Positions 7,774 to 18,142 of a DNA stretch of 40,079 bases are shown one piece after another. The DNA comes from Ghiorsea sp. (GTDB taxonomy: Bacteria; Pseudomonadota; Zetaproteobacteria; Mariprofundales; Mariprofundaceae), in assembly GCA_027080505.1 (NCBI GenBank), contig JALWRX010000103.1, positions 1 through 40,079 of the forward strand, written 5' to 3'. The notes under the pieces were generated by a model that was not told the DNA's origin, ran no database searches, and saw only the letters and a program-made list of their open reading frames with translations. Both the position numbers and the translations under genes were made by a program. Each line of letters begins with the position of its first letter. The stretch's first letter is position 1.

Positions 7774-10080
7774 TTACATGTTTGCTGCTGCAATCACAGC
7801 CTGCCCTAAAGATAAACCGCCATCATTCAACGGGTAGTTCTGGGGAATCATTACTTGAAAACCATCCTCATCAAGTCGATGAAACACACCCTCCAAAAGA
7901 ATTTTGTTTTGAAAAACACCGCCGCTTAATACTACTATACTGAGCTGTTTTTTCTTTAACAGAAAAGTAGCCCTCTGTGATACTGCATGAATCACAGTTT
8001 GATGAAACCGCATTGCAATTTCGGGTTTTGCTACCCCTGCTTCCAAATCATGTAATATAGCTGCCCACATGAATGACCAAGATAACCGAATCAACCCATC
8101 TTGCTTTATTTCACCCACAGGATAAGGCTCTACTGATGATGAACTTTCTTTACTTGCCAAGACTTCCAGTGCCATTGCTGCTTGACCTTCAAACGCAGCA
8201 CGTTCAAAACAAATATCAAGTGCTGCTGCGACGGCATCAAACAAACGCCCCATAGATGAAGCTTGAGGCGAATTTAACCCCTTATCACACATCACTTGTA
8301 GGTTATGCACAGGTTTCTTAGAAAGTTTTTGAATCAGGGGTAAATCCGCATACTTTTCTATAACATTATCCCACCCCAAGGCATTGAGTTGAGCAAAGGT
8401 ATTGCGCCATGGTTCATACATGGCCTTTGCACCACCTAACAAAGCTGCAGTTTGAATACTACTCACTCGATACGATGATTGATATGAAACATGCAAAAAC
8501 TCACCGCCCCAAAGCTCTCCATGCTCGCCCATTCCTAGCCCATCTAGTGCAATACCCAGCACTTCACTTCCTAATGGCAAACCACACTCAGCCATACATG
8601 CTGCAATATGGGCATGATGATGTTGCACTTCACTAACTTCCAAACCCTTTGTGGACGCATAGTGTTTACCCCATTGGGTCGAAAAATAATCAGGGTGTTT
8701 ATCAACAGAAATATGCACAGGCTCAAAATCATATAGTTTCTGGTAAAGTGTTAAGTTCTTTTGGTAGTCACTATGTACAGCAGTATTTTCTAAATCACCC
8801 ATGTGCTGTGACATAATCGCGTGTCCGTGCTGTAATAAACAAAATGTATTCTTGAGCTCACCACCCATAGCCAATATACCATGTGCATTTTCAAAGCCTT
8901 TGGGCAATAATAATGCTGAAGGTGAAAAGCCTCGTGCACGACGCATTAACCTAGGTTTCGCTGCCATAACTTTAATCACTGAATCATCTAAACGATTTAC
9001 GATATCCCGGTTATGCAATAAAAAACCATCGGCAATGCTTGAAAGTCGACCCATGGCATCATTATTATCAATACATTGTGGCTCTTCGCTAACATTGCCC
9101 GAAGTCAGCACGATGGGATTATCAATTATTGCCAAGAGTAAGTGGTGCAGTGGTGTATAAGGCAGCATAAAGCCCAATGTACTTTGTCCTGGTGCCACAC
9201 TCGGTGCAATAGCATAATTCGGTTTGGCATTTAACACCACAACAGGTGCTTCTACTCCTTGCAATAACAAGGCCTCCTCTTGTGAGACATCTGCATATTG
9301 ACGAACTTGCATTTCATCTTTGGCCATCATGGCAAAAGGTTTGCCAAACCTGCATTTGCGTTGCCTAAGTATATTAACGACCTCTTCATTGCTCGCATCA
9401 CATGCCAAATGAATACCACCCAAACCTTTGACTGCAACAATTTTCCCTTGCTTTATCCAAGCCGCCGCAGCCTCAATATTATTTCCAGCAACAACAACTT
9501 TTCCTTCCGCATCCAAAAACTGCAGTTGAGGCCCACAATCTGGACACGCATTGGGTTGGGCATGAAAACGTCGATTTTTGTGATTTTCGTATTCTTTTTG
9601 ACAAGCCGTACACATTTCAAATGAAGCCATACTTGTATTTTTTCTATCATACGGAACTTCTCGAATAATCGATAAACGTGGTCCGCAATGGGTGCAATTG
9701 GTAAATGGATATTGATAATGCCTGTCGGCTGGGTTGTTTACATCTTGCAAGCATGCAACACACGTTGCCGCATCCGCTGCCACACCTGTTGAAGTATTGC
9801 CATCCACACTGGCGAGAATCTTAAAACCTTGAACTTCGCAAGTCTTAGTTAAAGTAGTGGTGGAAACATGCTGCACTTTAGCCAGCGGTGGTGCTTTAGA
9901 GGTAACATCCTGTACAAATTGTTGCAGGGTAGCATCATCACCCCACACTTGAATACCTACACCTTGAGCATCATTCCATACTTCACCGTTGAGCTGAAAA
10001 GATTCGGCGAGGTTAGCAATAAACGGACGAAACCCGACACCCTGAACCACACCTCGCACACGAATTTTTATACCCTTCAT
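7774..10080 (-). CDS. hypF: Hydrogenase maturation carbamoyltransferase HypF
   Basis: HypF makes the cyanide ligands of the [NiFe] active site: it uses carbamoyl phosphate and ATP to carbamoylate the C-terminal cysteine of HypE. The 768 residues show the normal order. An acylphosphatase domain (GVVQGVGFRPF, residues 10-20) comes first, then a double zinc finger (CVACLQD, CTHCGPR, CTACQKE, CPDCGPQ, about 105-185), a YrdC-like domain, and a Kae1-like domain with HHHAHIAACMAE and LSGGVFQN motifs. The length is usual for the family. It starts 11 bases after hoxC and is separated from the nickel permease by 130 bases that hold a sigma-54 promoter. Confidence 0.97.
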   Translation of the reverse strand: MKGIKIRVRGVVQGVGFRPFIANLAESFQLNGEVWNDAQGVGIQVWGDDATLQQFVQDVTSKAPPLAKVQHVSTTTLTKTCEVQGFKILASVDGNTSTGVAADAATCVACLQDVNNPADRHYQYPFTNCTHCGPRLSIIREVPYDRKNTSMASFEMCTACQKEYENHKNRRFHAQPNACPDCGPQLQFLDAEGKVVVAGNNIEAAAAWIKQGKIVAVKGLGGIHLACDASNEEVVNILRQRKCRFGKPFAMMAKDEMQVRQYADVSQEEALLLQGVEAPVVVLNAKPNYAIAPSVAPGQSTLGFMLPYTPLHHLLLAIIDNPIVLTSGNVSEEPQCIDNNDAMGRLSSIADGFLLHNRDIVNRLDDSVIKVMAAKPRLMRRARGFSPSALLLPKGFENAHGILAMGGELKNTFCLLQHGHAIMSQHMGDLENTAVHSDYQKNLTLYQKLYDFEPVHISVDKHPDYFSTQWGKHYASTKGLEVSEVQHHHAHIAACMAECGLPLGSEVLGIALDGLGMGEHGELWGGEFLHVSYQSSYRVSSIQTAALLGGAKAMYEPWRNTFAQLNALGWDNVIEKYADLPLIQKLSKKPVHNLQVMCDKGLNSPQASSMGRLFDAVAAALDICFERAAFEGQAAMALEVLASKESSSSVEPYPVGEIKQDGLIRLSWSFMWAAILHDLEAGVAKPEIAMRFHQTVIHAVSQRATFLLKKKQLSIVVLSGGVFQNKILLEGVFHRLDEDGFQVMIPQNYPLNDGGLSLGQAVIAAANM

Positions 10081-10091
10081 TCAAAGTCCAT

Positions 10092-11543
10092 TTAGTGAAC
10101 AGTACACACCATGCAAGGGTCAAAAGAGCGCACAATATGTTGCACAGAAACAGGTGTCTCTTCACCTTCTCGAATAGGTGCACCAAGCAGCGCTTGTTCC
10201 AATGCGCCAAGTTGTCCGTGCATATCTCTGGGAGCAAAGTTCCAAGTCGTAGGCGCAATGATTTGGTAGTTTAAAATACGTCCGTTTTTTACCCGTATCC
10301 AGTGTCCAAGACTACCTCGAGCTGCCTCCATCAAACCCGAACCTTCAGCCTCATTTGGCATAGATGAGATATGATAAAATGGTTGTTCAGGCTCTACTTC
10401 TTTCACCCATGTTTCCATCTCAATCACCACCAGCGCAAGCTCCAATAGTCTTGCAACAATACGGTTTCGCACATTACCACCTGACTCCGCCACCAAGCTC
10501 TTTATCAACGGGTGTCCATTTACAATTTGGCGTGCCAATGCACCAACCTCAACCACATCACCAGCCAAACGCGGTGCCTTACACCATGTATAACCATCTT
10601 TCATATCTGGATCAGGTATGGTGACACCTTCTCGAGGATGTTTGGGGTCACTACCTTTTTTCATCCAGCTATGTGACACATCTTCTTTAATGGTTTCAGG
10701 TTGCAAATGGGATACAACACCATCTTTCCAAACACCAGCTTGAAATAAACGTTGCCCATCTTTGGGATATACACCAAAACTCATAAAATGGTCTGTTGCA
10801 TTGCCCATCACAGCTAAATTTAAACTATCTGCAATTTGTAAAAACATACCAAAGTCACTTTGCTCGTGCTGCTCTTGCACCAACCAAGTTTGTAAACTTT
10901 TTACTGAAGATAAATTGGCAATGTTTTCTAATTTATCACCAAACAAGGTGTTTTCTAAAAAGCTTCTAAATTGATACAATACACCCAATAACCGCACCTT
11001 CTCTACTGAAGTAATCGCACGAGAAGTGCCACCAGGTTGAATAGATAATGTATGCGGCCATTTGCCTGCCAACATACCCATCATATGCATAAACTGAGCT
11101 CTAGCAGGTAACATGTCTTTGGCTGCAGTGCCTTTCACTGCGGTAAACCGTTGTGTAACGCCTGCATACCAAGATTCAGATTGGTATATTTCACGGGTAA
11201 AGTCTGGCATAAAAAACATATAAAAATGCGTTAAATGATCCGCTAAATTTTCATTGGCAAGAATGAGGTTTGTTGCTAACTCACCATTTCGTGGCATCTG
11301 AACACCTTGTGCATCAGCAATGGCATAAGCCGCAGCTACAGATTGTGCTACCGAACAAATGCCGCAAATTCTTGGCACATAACTCATGGCATCCATAGGG
11401 CTTTTGCCATGCAGCATTTGTTCAAAACCACGGTACATGGGTGACACCACCCAAGCATCATTCACTTGCCCAGCTTCAATATCCAATTGTACTTCTAAGT
11501 CACCTTCCACACGATTAAATGGACCAATAATTTTACGACTCAT
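10092..11543 (-). CDS. hoxC: Regulatory (H2-sensing) [NiFe] hydrogenase large subunit HoxC/HupV
   Basis: This 483-residue large subunit carries both nickel-binding cysteine pairs: RICGICSV near residue 60 and DPCMVCTVH at the very end. The protein stops exactly at the final histidine, so it has no C-terminal peptide to be removed by a protease. That is the hallmark of the H2-sensor class (group 2b) as opposed to energy-producing enzymes. It should bind HoxB and signal hydrogen to the HoxJ kinase in the cytoplasm. It overlaps hoxB in an ATGA and is followed by hypF after 11 bases. The SVAQ context after the first cysteine pair also differs from the catalytic large subunit in this window. Confidence 0.93.
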   Translation of the reverse strand: MSRKIIGPFNRVEGDLEVQLDIEAGQVNDAWVVSPMYRGFEQMLHGKSPMDAMSYVPRICGICSVAQSVAAAYAIADAQGVQMPRNGELATNLILANENLADHLTHFYMFFMPDFTREIYQSESWYAGVTQRFTAVKGTAAKDMLPARAQFMHMMGMLAGKWPHTLSIQPGGTSRAITSVEKVRLLGVLYQFRSFLENTLFGDKLENIANLSSVKSLQTWLVQEQHEQSDFGMFLQIADSLNLAVMGNATDHFMSFGVYPKDGQRLFQAGVWKDGVVSHLQPETIKEDVSHSWMKKGSDPKHPREGVTIPDPDMKDGYTWCKAPRLAGDVVEVGALARQIVNGHPLIKSLVAESGGNVRNRIVARLLELALVVIEMETWVKEVEPEQPFYHISSMPNEAEGSGLMEAARGSLGHWIRVKNGRILNYQIIAPTTWNFAPRDMHGQLGALEQALLGAPIREGEETPVSVQHIVRSFDPCMVCTVH

Positions 11544-12547
11544 GTTTTCCCCTTAAGGTGAATACTTGGAGCAATTTCAACATGATCAGCGACTGCATTC
11601 TTTTTCAAGCGTTCAGGTGTCGCTGCTTTAGATAATGATGCCAAGGCAACAAACCATGCTTTCGGCATATCTGTTGGCAATCCTACAGGTATACCCGCAA
11701 TTTTAGGTGTTTGTGTAAAAACATGTCCTGGTTCTTCAAAACCTGGAGCCGTACAGTTGATACAAGCATAGCCTCCTCGAATGCACGAGCCTTCCCCATT
11801 CCAAAGCCTTGTATTGCAGTCAGCATGCGCTTGCGTACCCACGCAGCCCATATGCTCCATCATACAGCCTAAGTCAGAAGGTTTTTCAGCACTGGCTTTA
11901 AATTCATAAAACTCATTTCGCGTACAACCATGGTGTACCAACTGATCCGCATAACTGCGTGGTCTACCCAGACTATCCATGTTTGCTTCCGTAAAATCAC
12001 CTATGGCAATTTCAGCCAATGTATCAGTGACCCAATTGGGATGCGTCGGACAACCTGCAATATTTACCACTGGCATATTGCTTCTAGAACGAAACTGAGC
12101 CCCCAAAAGTCCACCTTTTTTCTCACCATCATATTGCATACCACAAGCATCGGATGGGTTGCCTCCTGCAGCGGTAATACCTCCATAAGCCGCGCATGTA
12201 CCAACAGCAACAACATATTCAGCCTTAACAGATAAGCGTTCAATCCAATGCATCATGGGTTCACCTGTGCCCGCCAGCATATGAAACTTACCCGTATTAT
12301 TTGGCCCACAAATCACAGAGCCTTCTAAACATAGAATATCTAACTGAATTTCTCCTTCAACAATCGCATGTAAAATATCGCTTACATCTTGCCCTGTTTC
12401 CAAACTCAAGGATGGATGCCATAAAAGGTTGATGCCTGCCATATCCAAACAGCTCAACACATCAGGAGACTCCGCATTCAGCAATGACATAGTACAACCA
12501 CCACAACCACCAGATTGCAACCACAGTAAATTAAGCTGCTTCGTCAT
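11540..12547 (-). CDS. hoxB: Regulatory (H2-sensing) hydrogenase small subunit HoxB/HupU
   Basis: This 335-residue iron-sulfur subunit begins [21 protein letters not shown], which supplies the first cluster cysteines (CGGC). It has no twin-arginine signal peptide, unlike HupS, so it stays in the cytoplasm. Further cysteines occur in VAVGTCAAYG, NIAGCPTHP and the C-terminal CINCTAPGFE region, as in small subunits with three clusters. It pairs with HoxC to form the hydrogen sensor. It overlaps the kinase gene by one base (TAATG) and hoxC by four, so kinase and sensor are probably translated together. Confidence 0.93.
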   Translation of the reverse strand: MTKQLNLLWLQSGGCGGCTMSLLNAESPDVLSCLDMAGINLLWHPSLSLETGQDVSDILHAIVEGEIQLDILCLEGSVICGPNNTGKFHMLAGTGEPMMHWIERLSVKAEYVVAVGTCAAYGGITAAGGNPSDACGMQYDGEKKGGLLGAQFRSRSNMPVVNIAGCPTHPNWVTDTLAEIAIGDFTEANMDSLGRPRSYADQLVHHGCTRNEFYEFKASAEKPSDLGCMMEHMGCVGTQAHADCNTRLWNGEGSCIRGGYACINCTAPGFEEPGHVFTQTPKIAGIPVGLPTDMPKAWFVALASLSKAATPERLKKNAVADHVEIAPSIHLKGKT

Positions 12548-13890
12548 TAACTATGCTCATCATAAGGCAAAGCAATTGTAAACAGCGCTCCCCCATCCAC
12601 ATGATTATCAGCAGTCAACCGACCCTCACATTGCTCCACAATCAAACCATAACTAACATAAAGACCAAGCCCCGTGCCTTTACCCACATCTTTGGTGGTA
12701 AAAAAAGGATCGAAAATATTCAGTTTATCATGTTCCGAAATGCCTGGCCCATAATCTTTCACCGTTATTAGAACCTCTTCGCCTTGCTGATAACAACGGA
12801 CATCAATGCGAGCTACACCCTGATCTTCCATCGCATCTAAACTATTCTGAATTAAATTAACCAAAACTTGATGGATAAAGCCTTCATAGCTTAGAATACG
12901 TACATGCTCACCTTCAACAGATAAATTAGCTTGAACTTTTGATGTTTGTGTCACCCACTTGGCGGCATTACTCACTACATCCAATACATCAAATGTTGTT
13001 TTTTCTTCCCTGTGGCTACTAGAAAAACGGCGTAAGTCTTGAACAATCGTACTCACCCGCATAGTCCCTTCTAACCCTCCATCCACTAGAGATGGTATAT
13101 CATCTAAAATTCGGTCTATTTTGAGCTTTTGCCTGAGACTATTATCTAAACCATCTCCCAATTGTCCATGCAATGCTTCGATATATTCACGCAAACGATA
13201 ACCATACTTTTTGATAGCAAACATATTACTATGCACAAAACTAATCGGATTATTCAATTCATGGGCAACACCTGCTACCAAACGCCCCAATGATGCCATT
13301 TTTTCTGATTGCACCAACTGCGCTTGGGCTTGCTTGAGTTCAGTATGTGTTTCATTCAAGTCGTTATATGCTTTACGCAACTCACCAATAGGGCGACCAA
13401 TCAAGACCATACCCACAAGCGTGCCTTCATGGTCGTACCGTGGCGAACAGCGAATAACCAAAGGGGAAGCAGTACCTTTATTATCCGTAATAGACGCTTC
13501 CAACTCTGAGGTTTCACCACTACGCACACGCTCAAGGCTTGTTTCAATATTGGCTTGTGAATCTTGATCAAATAATGTGCCTAACATCCTACCCACCAAA
13601 CCATTTTCGACCGAACCCTGTAGTTGCGACAGTGCCAAGTTAGATTGCTCAATATACCCTGACAAATCACAAACTATTAAGACGTCCGTCATAGATGATA
13701 AAACACCACGAATAAACTGCTGCGCTTCTTCTAGGGCTGCATTTTTTTCTTCTAACTCTACCTGGTAATGTAGTAGGTCTGCATAAACCACATCCATTTT
13801 CTGGATAACTTCGATCCACATCTCTTCATTACCCTGCGTCATCGCATGTGTTGCGACATTGGTAATTTGCTGAGAAAGGGCTTGGGGCAT
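12547..13890 (-). CDS. hoxJ: Hydrogen-responsive sensor histidine kinase HoxJ/HupT
   Basis: This 447-residue soluble kinase has no membrane segments. A PAS domain spans about residues 65-180 ([20 protein letters not shown] start). The phosphorylation site is [14 protein letters not shown] (His near residue 209), and an ATPase domain follows with [15 protein letters not shown] and [13 protein letters not shown] motifs. In the known systems of Cupriavidus and Rhodobacter this kinase binds the regulatory hydrogenase through its PAS region and controls phosphorylation of the activator. Its position between hoxA and hoxB supports that role here. Which phosphorylation state activates transcription is not visible from sequence; in the known systems the unphosphorylated regulator is active. 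Confidence 0.92.
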   Translation of the reverse strand: MPQALSQQITNVATHAMTQGNEEMWIEVIQKMDVVYADLLHYQVELEEKNAALEEAQQFIRGVLSSMTDVLIVCDLSGYIEQSNLALSQLQGSVENGLVGRMLGTLFDQDSQANIETSLERVRSGETSELEASITDNKGTASPLVIRCSPRYDHEGTLVGMVLIGRPIGELRKAYNDLNETHTELKQAQAQLVQSEKMASLGRLVAGVAHELNNPISFVHSNMFAIKKYGYRLREYIEALHGQLGDGLDNSLRQKLKIDRILDDIPSLVDGGLEGTMRVSTIVQDLRRFSSSHREEKTTFDVLDVVSNAAKWVTQTSKVQANLSVEGEHVRILSYEGFIHQVLVNLIQNSLDAMEDQGVARIDVRCYQQGEEVLITVKDYGPGISEHDKLNIFDPFFTTKDVGKGTGLGLYVSYGLIVEQCEGRLTADNHVDGGALFTIALPYDEHS

Positions 13891-13903
13891 GGCTAGAATT
13901 TAC

Positions 13904-15397
13904 TCAACTTTCCACGACTTGCAATGTGTCATCAGGCAAATCTAATGTTTCCACTTTTTCTAAGCCATACCTTTCAAGTTTGTTACGTAAACCCACACGC
14001 GACAAACCTAGCTCTTTGGCTGTTTTACTTTTATTCCATCGGTTTCGAATCAATGCTTCATGTACAATACGTGCTTCTAAGCTATCCAAGCGTTCACGCA
14101 ACGAGCCTTCTTGTGTCATTAGCCAGTCCAACTCTGCTTCATCTTCTTGTGGTGCTGCCCGCAAGACTTGTGCAGATAAAAGTTCTGCTCCCAAATAGTC
14201 GCCTGATGCCATCACCAACATGCGTTTAATTTCATTTTGTAATTCACGCACATTACCAGGCCAATGATAAGCCTGCATGCACGCCAAGGCTTCATCACTA
14301 AACCCCTTCACTTTTTTACCAAGCTCTTGCATAGCATTGGTTAAAATAGCACGTGCCAATAGTGGTACATCCTGCAAACGTTCAGACAACGGAGGAATTA
14401 TAATTTTGAATGTAGATAGTCTATAATATAAGTCTTCACGAAAACGACCTTCGCGCACCTCTTGCTCTAAATCTTTATTGGTCGCAGCAATAATTCGTAC
14501 ATTAATTTTCCTGCGCTCATTACTCCCCAACGGGCGTATTTCACCTTCCTGCAGTACACGCAAGAGCTTCACCTGAAACGCAGGTGTAGTATCCCCTACT
14601 TCATCCAAAAAGATTGTACCGCCTTCCGCCTCTTCAAACAAACCAATACGGTTGGTATTAGCACCTGTAAATGCACCTTTTTTATAACCAAACAGCTCAC
14701 TTTCAAGCAGTTCATCAGGTAAAGCTGCACAGTTTTCCGCAACAAAAGGTTTATCCGAGCGCAAACTACCATAGTGCAAAGCGCGTGCAGAAAGCTCTTT
14801 ACCTACACCCGAATCTCCCATTAATAATACCGACACATCAAAGGTTGCGACTTGGCGTATCACATCACACACTTGGTTCATACAACTATCAGGGGATCGC
14901 ACAATGCCGTAATCCACATCATAAGCATTGCTTAAACGCTGACGAATCTCTTGTAAACCTTCTTCAACAGAAGTGGGTAACATTTTAAGTTCTGTAGTTA
15001 ACTGTTGATTTTCACGATGTAGCTCAAATAAACGTACTGCATTTCGCACTGTTAACAATAAATTATTAGGATCCCAAGGCTTAGTAATATATTGATGAAT
15101 AGCAGCATCATTAATAGCAGTGATAATATCCTCAGCATCAGTATATCCCGAGATAATAATACGAATCACTTCAGGGAAACGCCCGCGAACTTCTTGTAAG
15201 AACTCAACGCCTGTCATTCCAGGCATTCGCTGGTCAGAAATTACGACTTGAATCCATTCATCTGCCATAGTCATCATGGCTTCATCAGGAGAGGTCGCAA
15301 GGTACACATCAAACTCATCTTCAAGTAAACGTTGCAAGGATTCTAACACACGGATTTCATCATCCACCAATAGAATGGATGGTAATATTTCGCTCAT
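13904..15397 (-). CDS. hoxA: Sigma-54 dependent response regulator HoxA/HupR
   Basis: A receiver domain at the N-terminus (ILLVDDE, VVISDQRMPGMTG, ITKPW) is followed by a AAA+ domain with GDSGVGKE (Walker A), the sigma-54 contact loop GAFTGA, and GTIFLDEVGD (Walker B). A Fis-type helix-turn-helix closes the protein (NKSKTAKELGLSRVGLRNKL). The length is 497 residues from the ATG at 15397. An upstream ATG at 15421 is less likely because a strong AAGGAGGG site precedes 15397 and that ATG overlaps the hypX stop in an ATGA. It should activate the sigma-54 promoters before hupS, hupD and the nickel permease when hydrogen is present. The GAFTGA loop is intact, so it should work with RpoN. Confidence 0.94.
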   Translation of the reverse strand: MSEILPSILLVDDEIRVLESLQRLLEDEFDVYLATSPDEAMMTMADEWIQVVISDQRMPGMTGVEFLQEVRGRFPEVIRIIISGYTDAEDIITAINDAAIHQYITKPWDPNNLLLTVRNAVRLFELHRENQQLTTELKMLPTSVEEGLQEIRQRLSNAYDVDYGIVRSPDSCMNQVCDVIRQVATFDVSVLLMGDSGVGKELSARALHYGSLRSDKPFVAENCAALPDELLESELFGYKKGAFTGANTNRIGLFEEAEGGTIFLDEVGDTTPAFQVKLLRVLQEGEIRPLGSNERRKINVRIIAATNKDLEQEVREGRFREDLYYRLSTFKIIIPPLSERLQDVPLLARAILTNAMQELGKKVKGFSDEALACMQAYHWPGNVRELQNEIKRMLVMASGDYLGAELLSAQVLRAAPQEDEAELDWLMTQEGSLRERLDSLEARIVHEALIRNRWNKSKTAKELGLSRVGLRNKLERYGLEKVETLDLPDDTLQVVES

Positions 15398-17091
15398 GCC
15401 GCCCTCCTTGTTTCCATGCATCGTACATTACGATGCTTCGCTAATGTTAATGGCGTTCGTGACTTACAAACTTTATAAACAAAATTATATCTTGCGACAT
15501 GATAGCTGGGGTCAAAGCCGTAAAAATTCTTCTTCATCTGCCTTAACTCTTCATCTCGATAAGCTGCCAAAGGCTTGGTCATTTCGTCTTGTTTTCGTTG
15601 TTTTTTCTTCTTGCGGAGAAACAATTCTAAATTCTTAAAACTAGCTAACCTACGAGCTTTACTTGTAACTTCCTCCAGCATATGACTTTTATCCCCACAT
15701 ATAATATCATCTACCAAACCTAAGTCTTTTGCTTCAATTACCCCCATTGGTAGACGAGCTTGTGTAATACGCGCAGCATGACCTTCACCACAGTATTTAG
15801 GTAGTAAATAGGTCCAATATTCTGAACCATATAGGTTTCCCATATCTTTATAATGTGGATTCAAAATAACATTCTCATGTGCCCAGACTTCATCAGCTGC
15901 CCGCGCTAAAAACACTCCACCAGCACCTGCATTACCTTGCATGGCTGAAATCACAAAGTGTGACGTTGTACAAATAATCGCTTGCGACAAATCATTCATG
16001 GCGTTGATATTTTTCCATGACTCATCAGCTGGACTTTTCGCTGCTTCAATCATGTTCAAATGAATCCCATTCGACCAAAAATCGGGGCCTCCCATTAAAA
16101 CAATTACTTTGGTATCTTTTTGGATTGCGGCTCTATAAGCCTCTAATAGCCGCTGACATTGCGCTGTGCTCATTGCGCCATTATAAAATGGAAAATGCAG
16201 GTATCCTACGCCACAATCTTCTTCATAATAAATATCTTGATAACCATGTTCAATTTCTAATAACTGTCTTGTTTCTTGAGCAAATAAAACGGTGGATGGA
16301 AGCTTAAAGTTATGATCATGACCCTTATCTTTCAAGTGACCAATCCAGATTGCACCATCAACTGTAGCTCTACAAATCGCCAAACCTGAACGTGCAATCA
16401 CTTCGCCTGGCATACCCTGTATTCCTTTTGCTACATGCGCATCATAGAGAAACACTTCTCGTCCAAAAAGTTCATCTTTCACTCCTGGAAAACCATCTGC
16501 ACCATTTATTTTTCGTAAAATGGTAGTTGTATCATCTACTAACCAATCAATTCGCCTATCATCTTGTGTCATCGCAGACCTAAGCTTTCCTTTGGCCGTC
16601 AATAAACATTGTTTAAGAGGTTTCGAAGTAAAGTTTGAGTTTTTAAATGAATCAATGGCTTCTTGCACGGCGTGCACTGCCGCTGTGGTGACTTCATTAC
16701 GGTAAATACTCGCTTTGGTTACATCACGCACAGGAAACTCTACGCTTGCCCAAATATCACCAGCATCCATCTCTGCATTGGCTTGCAGCACAGTCACACC
16801 CCAAATTTTTTCTTGGTTCATAATTGCCCAATCCAAAGATGAAGGCCCTCTATCGCCGATAATGCCAGGGTGAACAATCAAACATGTATGCTTTGCCCAA
16901 ATAGCCTCAGGAATTGCCCGCTTCAAATACGGGGCAACAATCAAATCAGGTTGAAACAAATCGATGGCTTCTTGCGCTGTTTCATCATTGATGTCGAACT
17001 CTATACTTACATCATGCCCATCTTGCTGCAATACCACAAACAACCTTTGCGTAAGGCTATTAAAGGCGTGGGTAAGCAACAAAATTCTCAT
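15394..17091 (-). CDS. hypX: Hydrogenase maturation protein HypX/HoxX (CO-ligand synthesis in air)
   Basis: HypX makes the carbon monoxide ligand of the active-site iron from formyl-tetrahydrofolate, which aerobic hydrogenases need. The N-terminal half is formyltransferase-like: MRILLLTHAFNSLTQ, then CLIVHPGIIGDRGPSSLDWA near residue 90, then NAEMDAGDIWA. The C-terminal half is like enoyl-CoA hydratase (YLHFPFYNGAMS, VLMGGPDFWSNGIHLNMI, MQGNAGAGG). I chose the ATG at 17091, giving 565 residues as is usual for the family. It follows the hypE stop by four bases and has AAGGA before it. A longer frame from 17232 would lie inside hypE and lacks family-like sequence. Its presence supports use of the enzyme in oxygen. 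Confidence 0.95.
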   Translation of the reverse strand: MRILLLTHAFNSLTQRLFVVLQQDGHDVSIEFDINDETAQEAIDLFQPDLIVAPYLKRAIPEAIWAKHTCLIVHPGIIGDRGPSSLDWAIMNQEKIWGVTVLQANAEMDAGDIWASVEFPVRDVTKASIYRNEVTTAAVHAVQEAIDSFKNSNFTSKPLKQCLLTAKGKLRSAMTQDDRRIDWLVDDTTTILRKINGADGFPGVKDELFGREVFLYDAHVAKGIQGMPGEVIARSGLAICRATVDGAIWIGHLKDKGHDHNFKLPSTVLFAQETRQLLEIEHGYQDIYYEEDCGVGYLHFPFYNGAMSTAQCQRLLEAYRAAIQKDTKVIVLMGGPDFWSNGIHLNMIEAAKSPADESWKNINAMNDLSQAIICTTSHFVISAMQGNAGAGGVFLARAADEVWAHENVILNPHYKDMGNLYGSEYWTYLLPKYCGEGHAARITQARLPMGVIEAKDLGLVDDIICGDKSHMLEEVTSKARRLASFKNLELFLRKKKKQRKQDEMTKPLAAYRDEELRQMKKNFYGFDPSYHVARYNFVYKVCKSRTPLTLAKHRNVRCMETRRAA

Positions 17092-17095
17092 CTGT

Positions 17096-18142
17096 TTAAC
17101 AAATCCTTGGTAGCTGTTCACCAGCCAACCAATCAACAATACGTGAACCGCCAAATGTGGTTTCCATCTGCACAAAGCCATGCTCATCTTCCACCACTTT
17201 ACCCACAATAGCAGCCTTTTTTCCATATTCATGGCTTTGCATAATGCTTAACAAAGTCTCTGCATGTTCTGGTGCACAAATACAAATAAGCTTGCCTTCA
17301 TTGGCAACATACATAGGGTCTAAACCCAACAATTCACATGCTGCCTTCACATCTTCATGCACAGGTACATCATCTTCGATAAGCTGCATTCCCACATTCG
17401 ATTGTAGGGCAATTTCATTCAATGTTGTAGCTAAACCACCACGGGTAGGGTCTCTTAAACAATGAATTTCAGGCACGGCTTCAACCATCTCAGTAATCAA
17501 ACCATTGAGTGCGGCTGAATCAGACAAGATTTCTGTTTCAAACTCTAATCCTTCTCGACTCGACATAATCGCCACGCCGTGGTCGCCCATCGTTCCACTT
17601 ACCAAAATCACATCGCCAACCTGCGCCTTATCACCTGAAATATGCACACCTTCAGGCACAACGCCTACACCTGTAGTGCTGATAAACACGCCATCACCTT
17701 TACCACGCTCTACCACTTTGGTATCGCCTGTTACCACCATCACGCCTGCTTTTTTAGCTGCCGCAGCCATGCTTTCAACAATACGATTAAGGTCAGACAT
17801 TGGGTAACCTTCTTCAATAATAAAACTTGCCGACAAATACAATGCTTTAGCCCCCGACATGGCTACATCATTCACTGTGCCATGCACCGATAATGAACCA
17901 ATATCACCACCTGGAAAAAACAAAGGTGAAATCACATGCCCATCACAACTCATCACCATGCGTCCTGCATCAACATTGAACATGGCTTGATCGTTGCCTT
18001 GGTCTAAAAGTGGGTTACGAAAATGTTTAACAAAGATTTCTTCTATCAACTGCGCCATGGCTCGGCCACCACTACCATGCACCATTTCAACCTTGCCTTT
18101 TTTCAGGTCAAGTTTCATAGGGAAACGTCTTGTTTCTTCCAT
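17096..18142 (-). CDS. hypE: Hydrogenase maturation protein HypE
   Basis: HypE receives a carbamoyl group from HypF on its C-terminal cysteine and dehydrates it with ATP to a thiocyanate, the source of the active-site cyanide. The 348 residues include EMVHGSGGRAM near the start, the ATP-binding GDTKVVERGKGDGVFI segment, and the required C-terminus PRIC. The start overlaps the hypD stop as TAATG. Confidence 0.97.
   Translation of the reverse strand: MEETRRFPMKLDLKKGKVEMVHGSGGRAMAQLIEEIFVKHFRNPLLDQGNDQAMFNVDAGRMVMSCDGHVISPLFFPGGDIGSLSVHGTVNDVAMSGAKALYLSASFIIEEGYPMSDLNRIVESMAAAAKKAGVMVVTGDTKVVERGKGDGVFISTTGVGVVPEGVHISGDKAQVGDVILVSGTMGDHGVAIMSSREGLEFETEILSDSAALNGLITEMVEAVPEIHCLRDPTRGGLATTLNEIALQSNVGMQLIEDDVPVHEDVKAACELLGLDPMYVANEGKLICICAPEHAETLLSIMQSHEYGKKAAIVGKVVEDEHGFVQMETTFGGSRIVDWLAGEQLPRIC

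Noticed and set aside
8073-9624. Several plus-strand open frames opposite hypF
   Set aside because: They lie wholly inside the well-supported hypF gene, lack ribosome sites and have no family-like sequence.
17092-17232. The longer start of hypX at 17232
   Set aside because: The extra 47 residues are an alternate frame of the hypE 3' end and lack resemblance to HypX; the start at 17091 has a ribosome site and family length.
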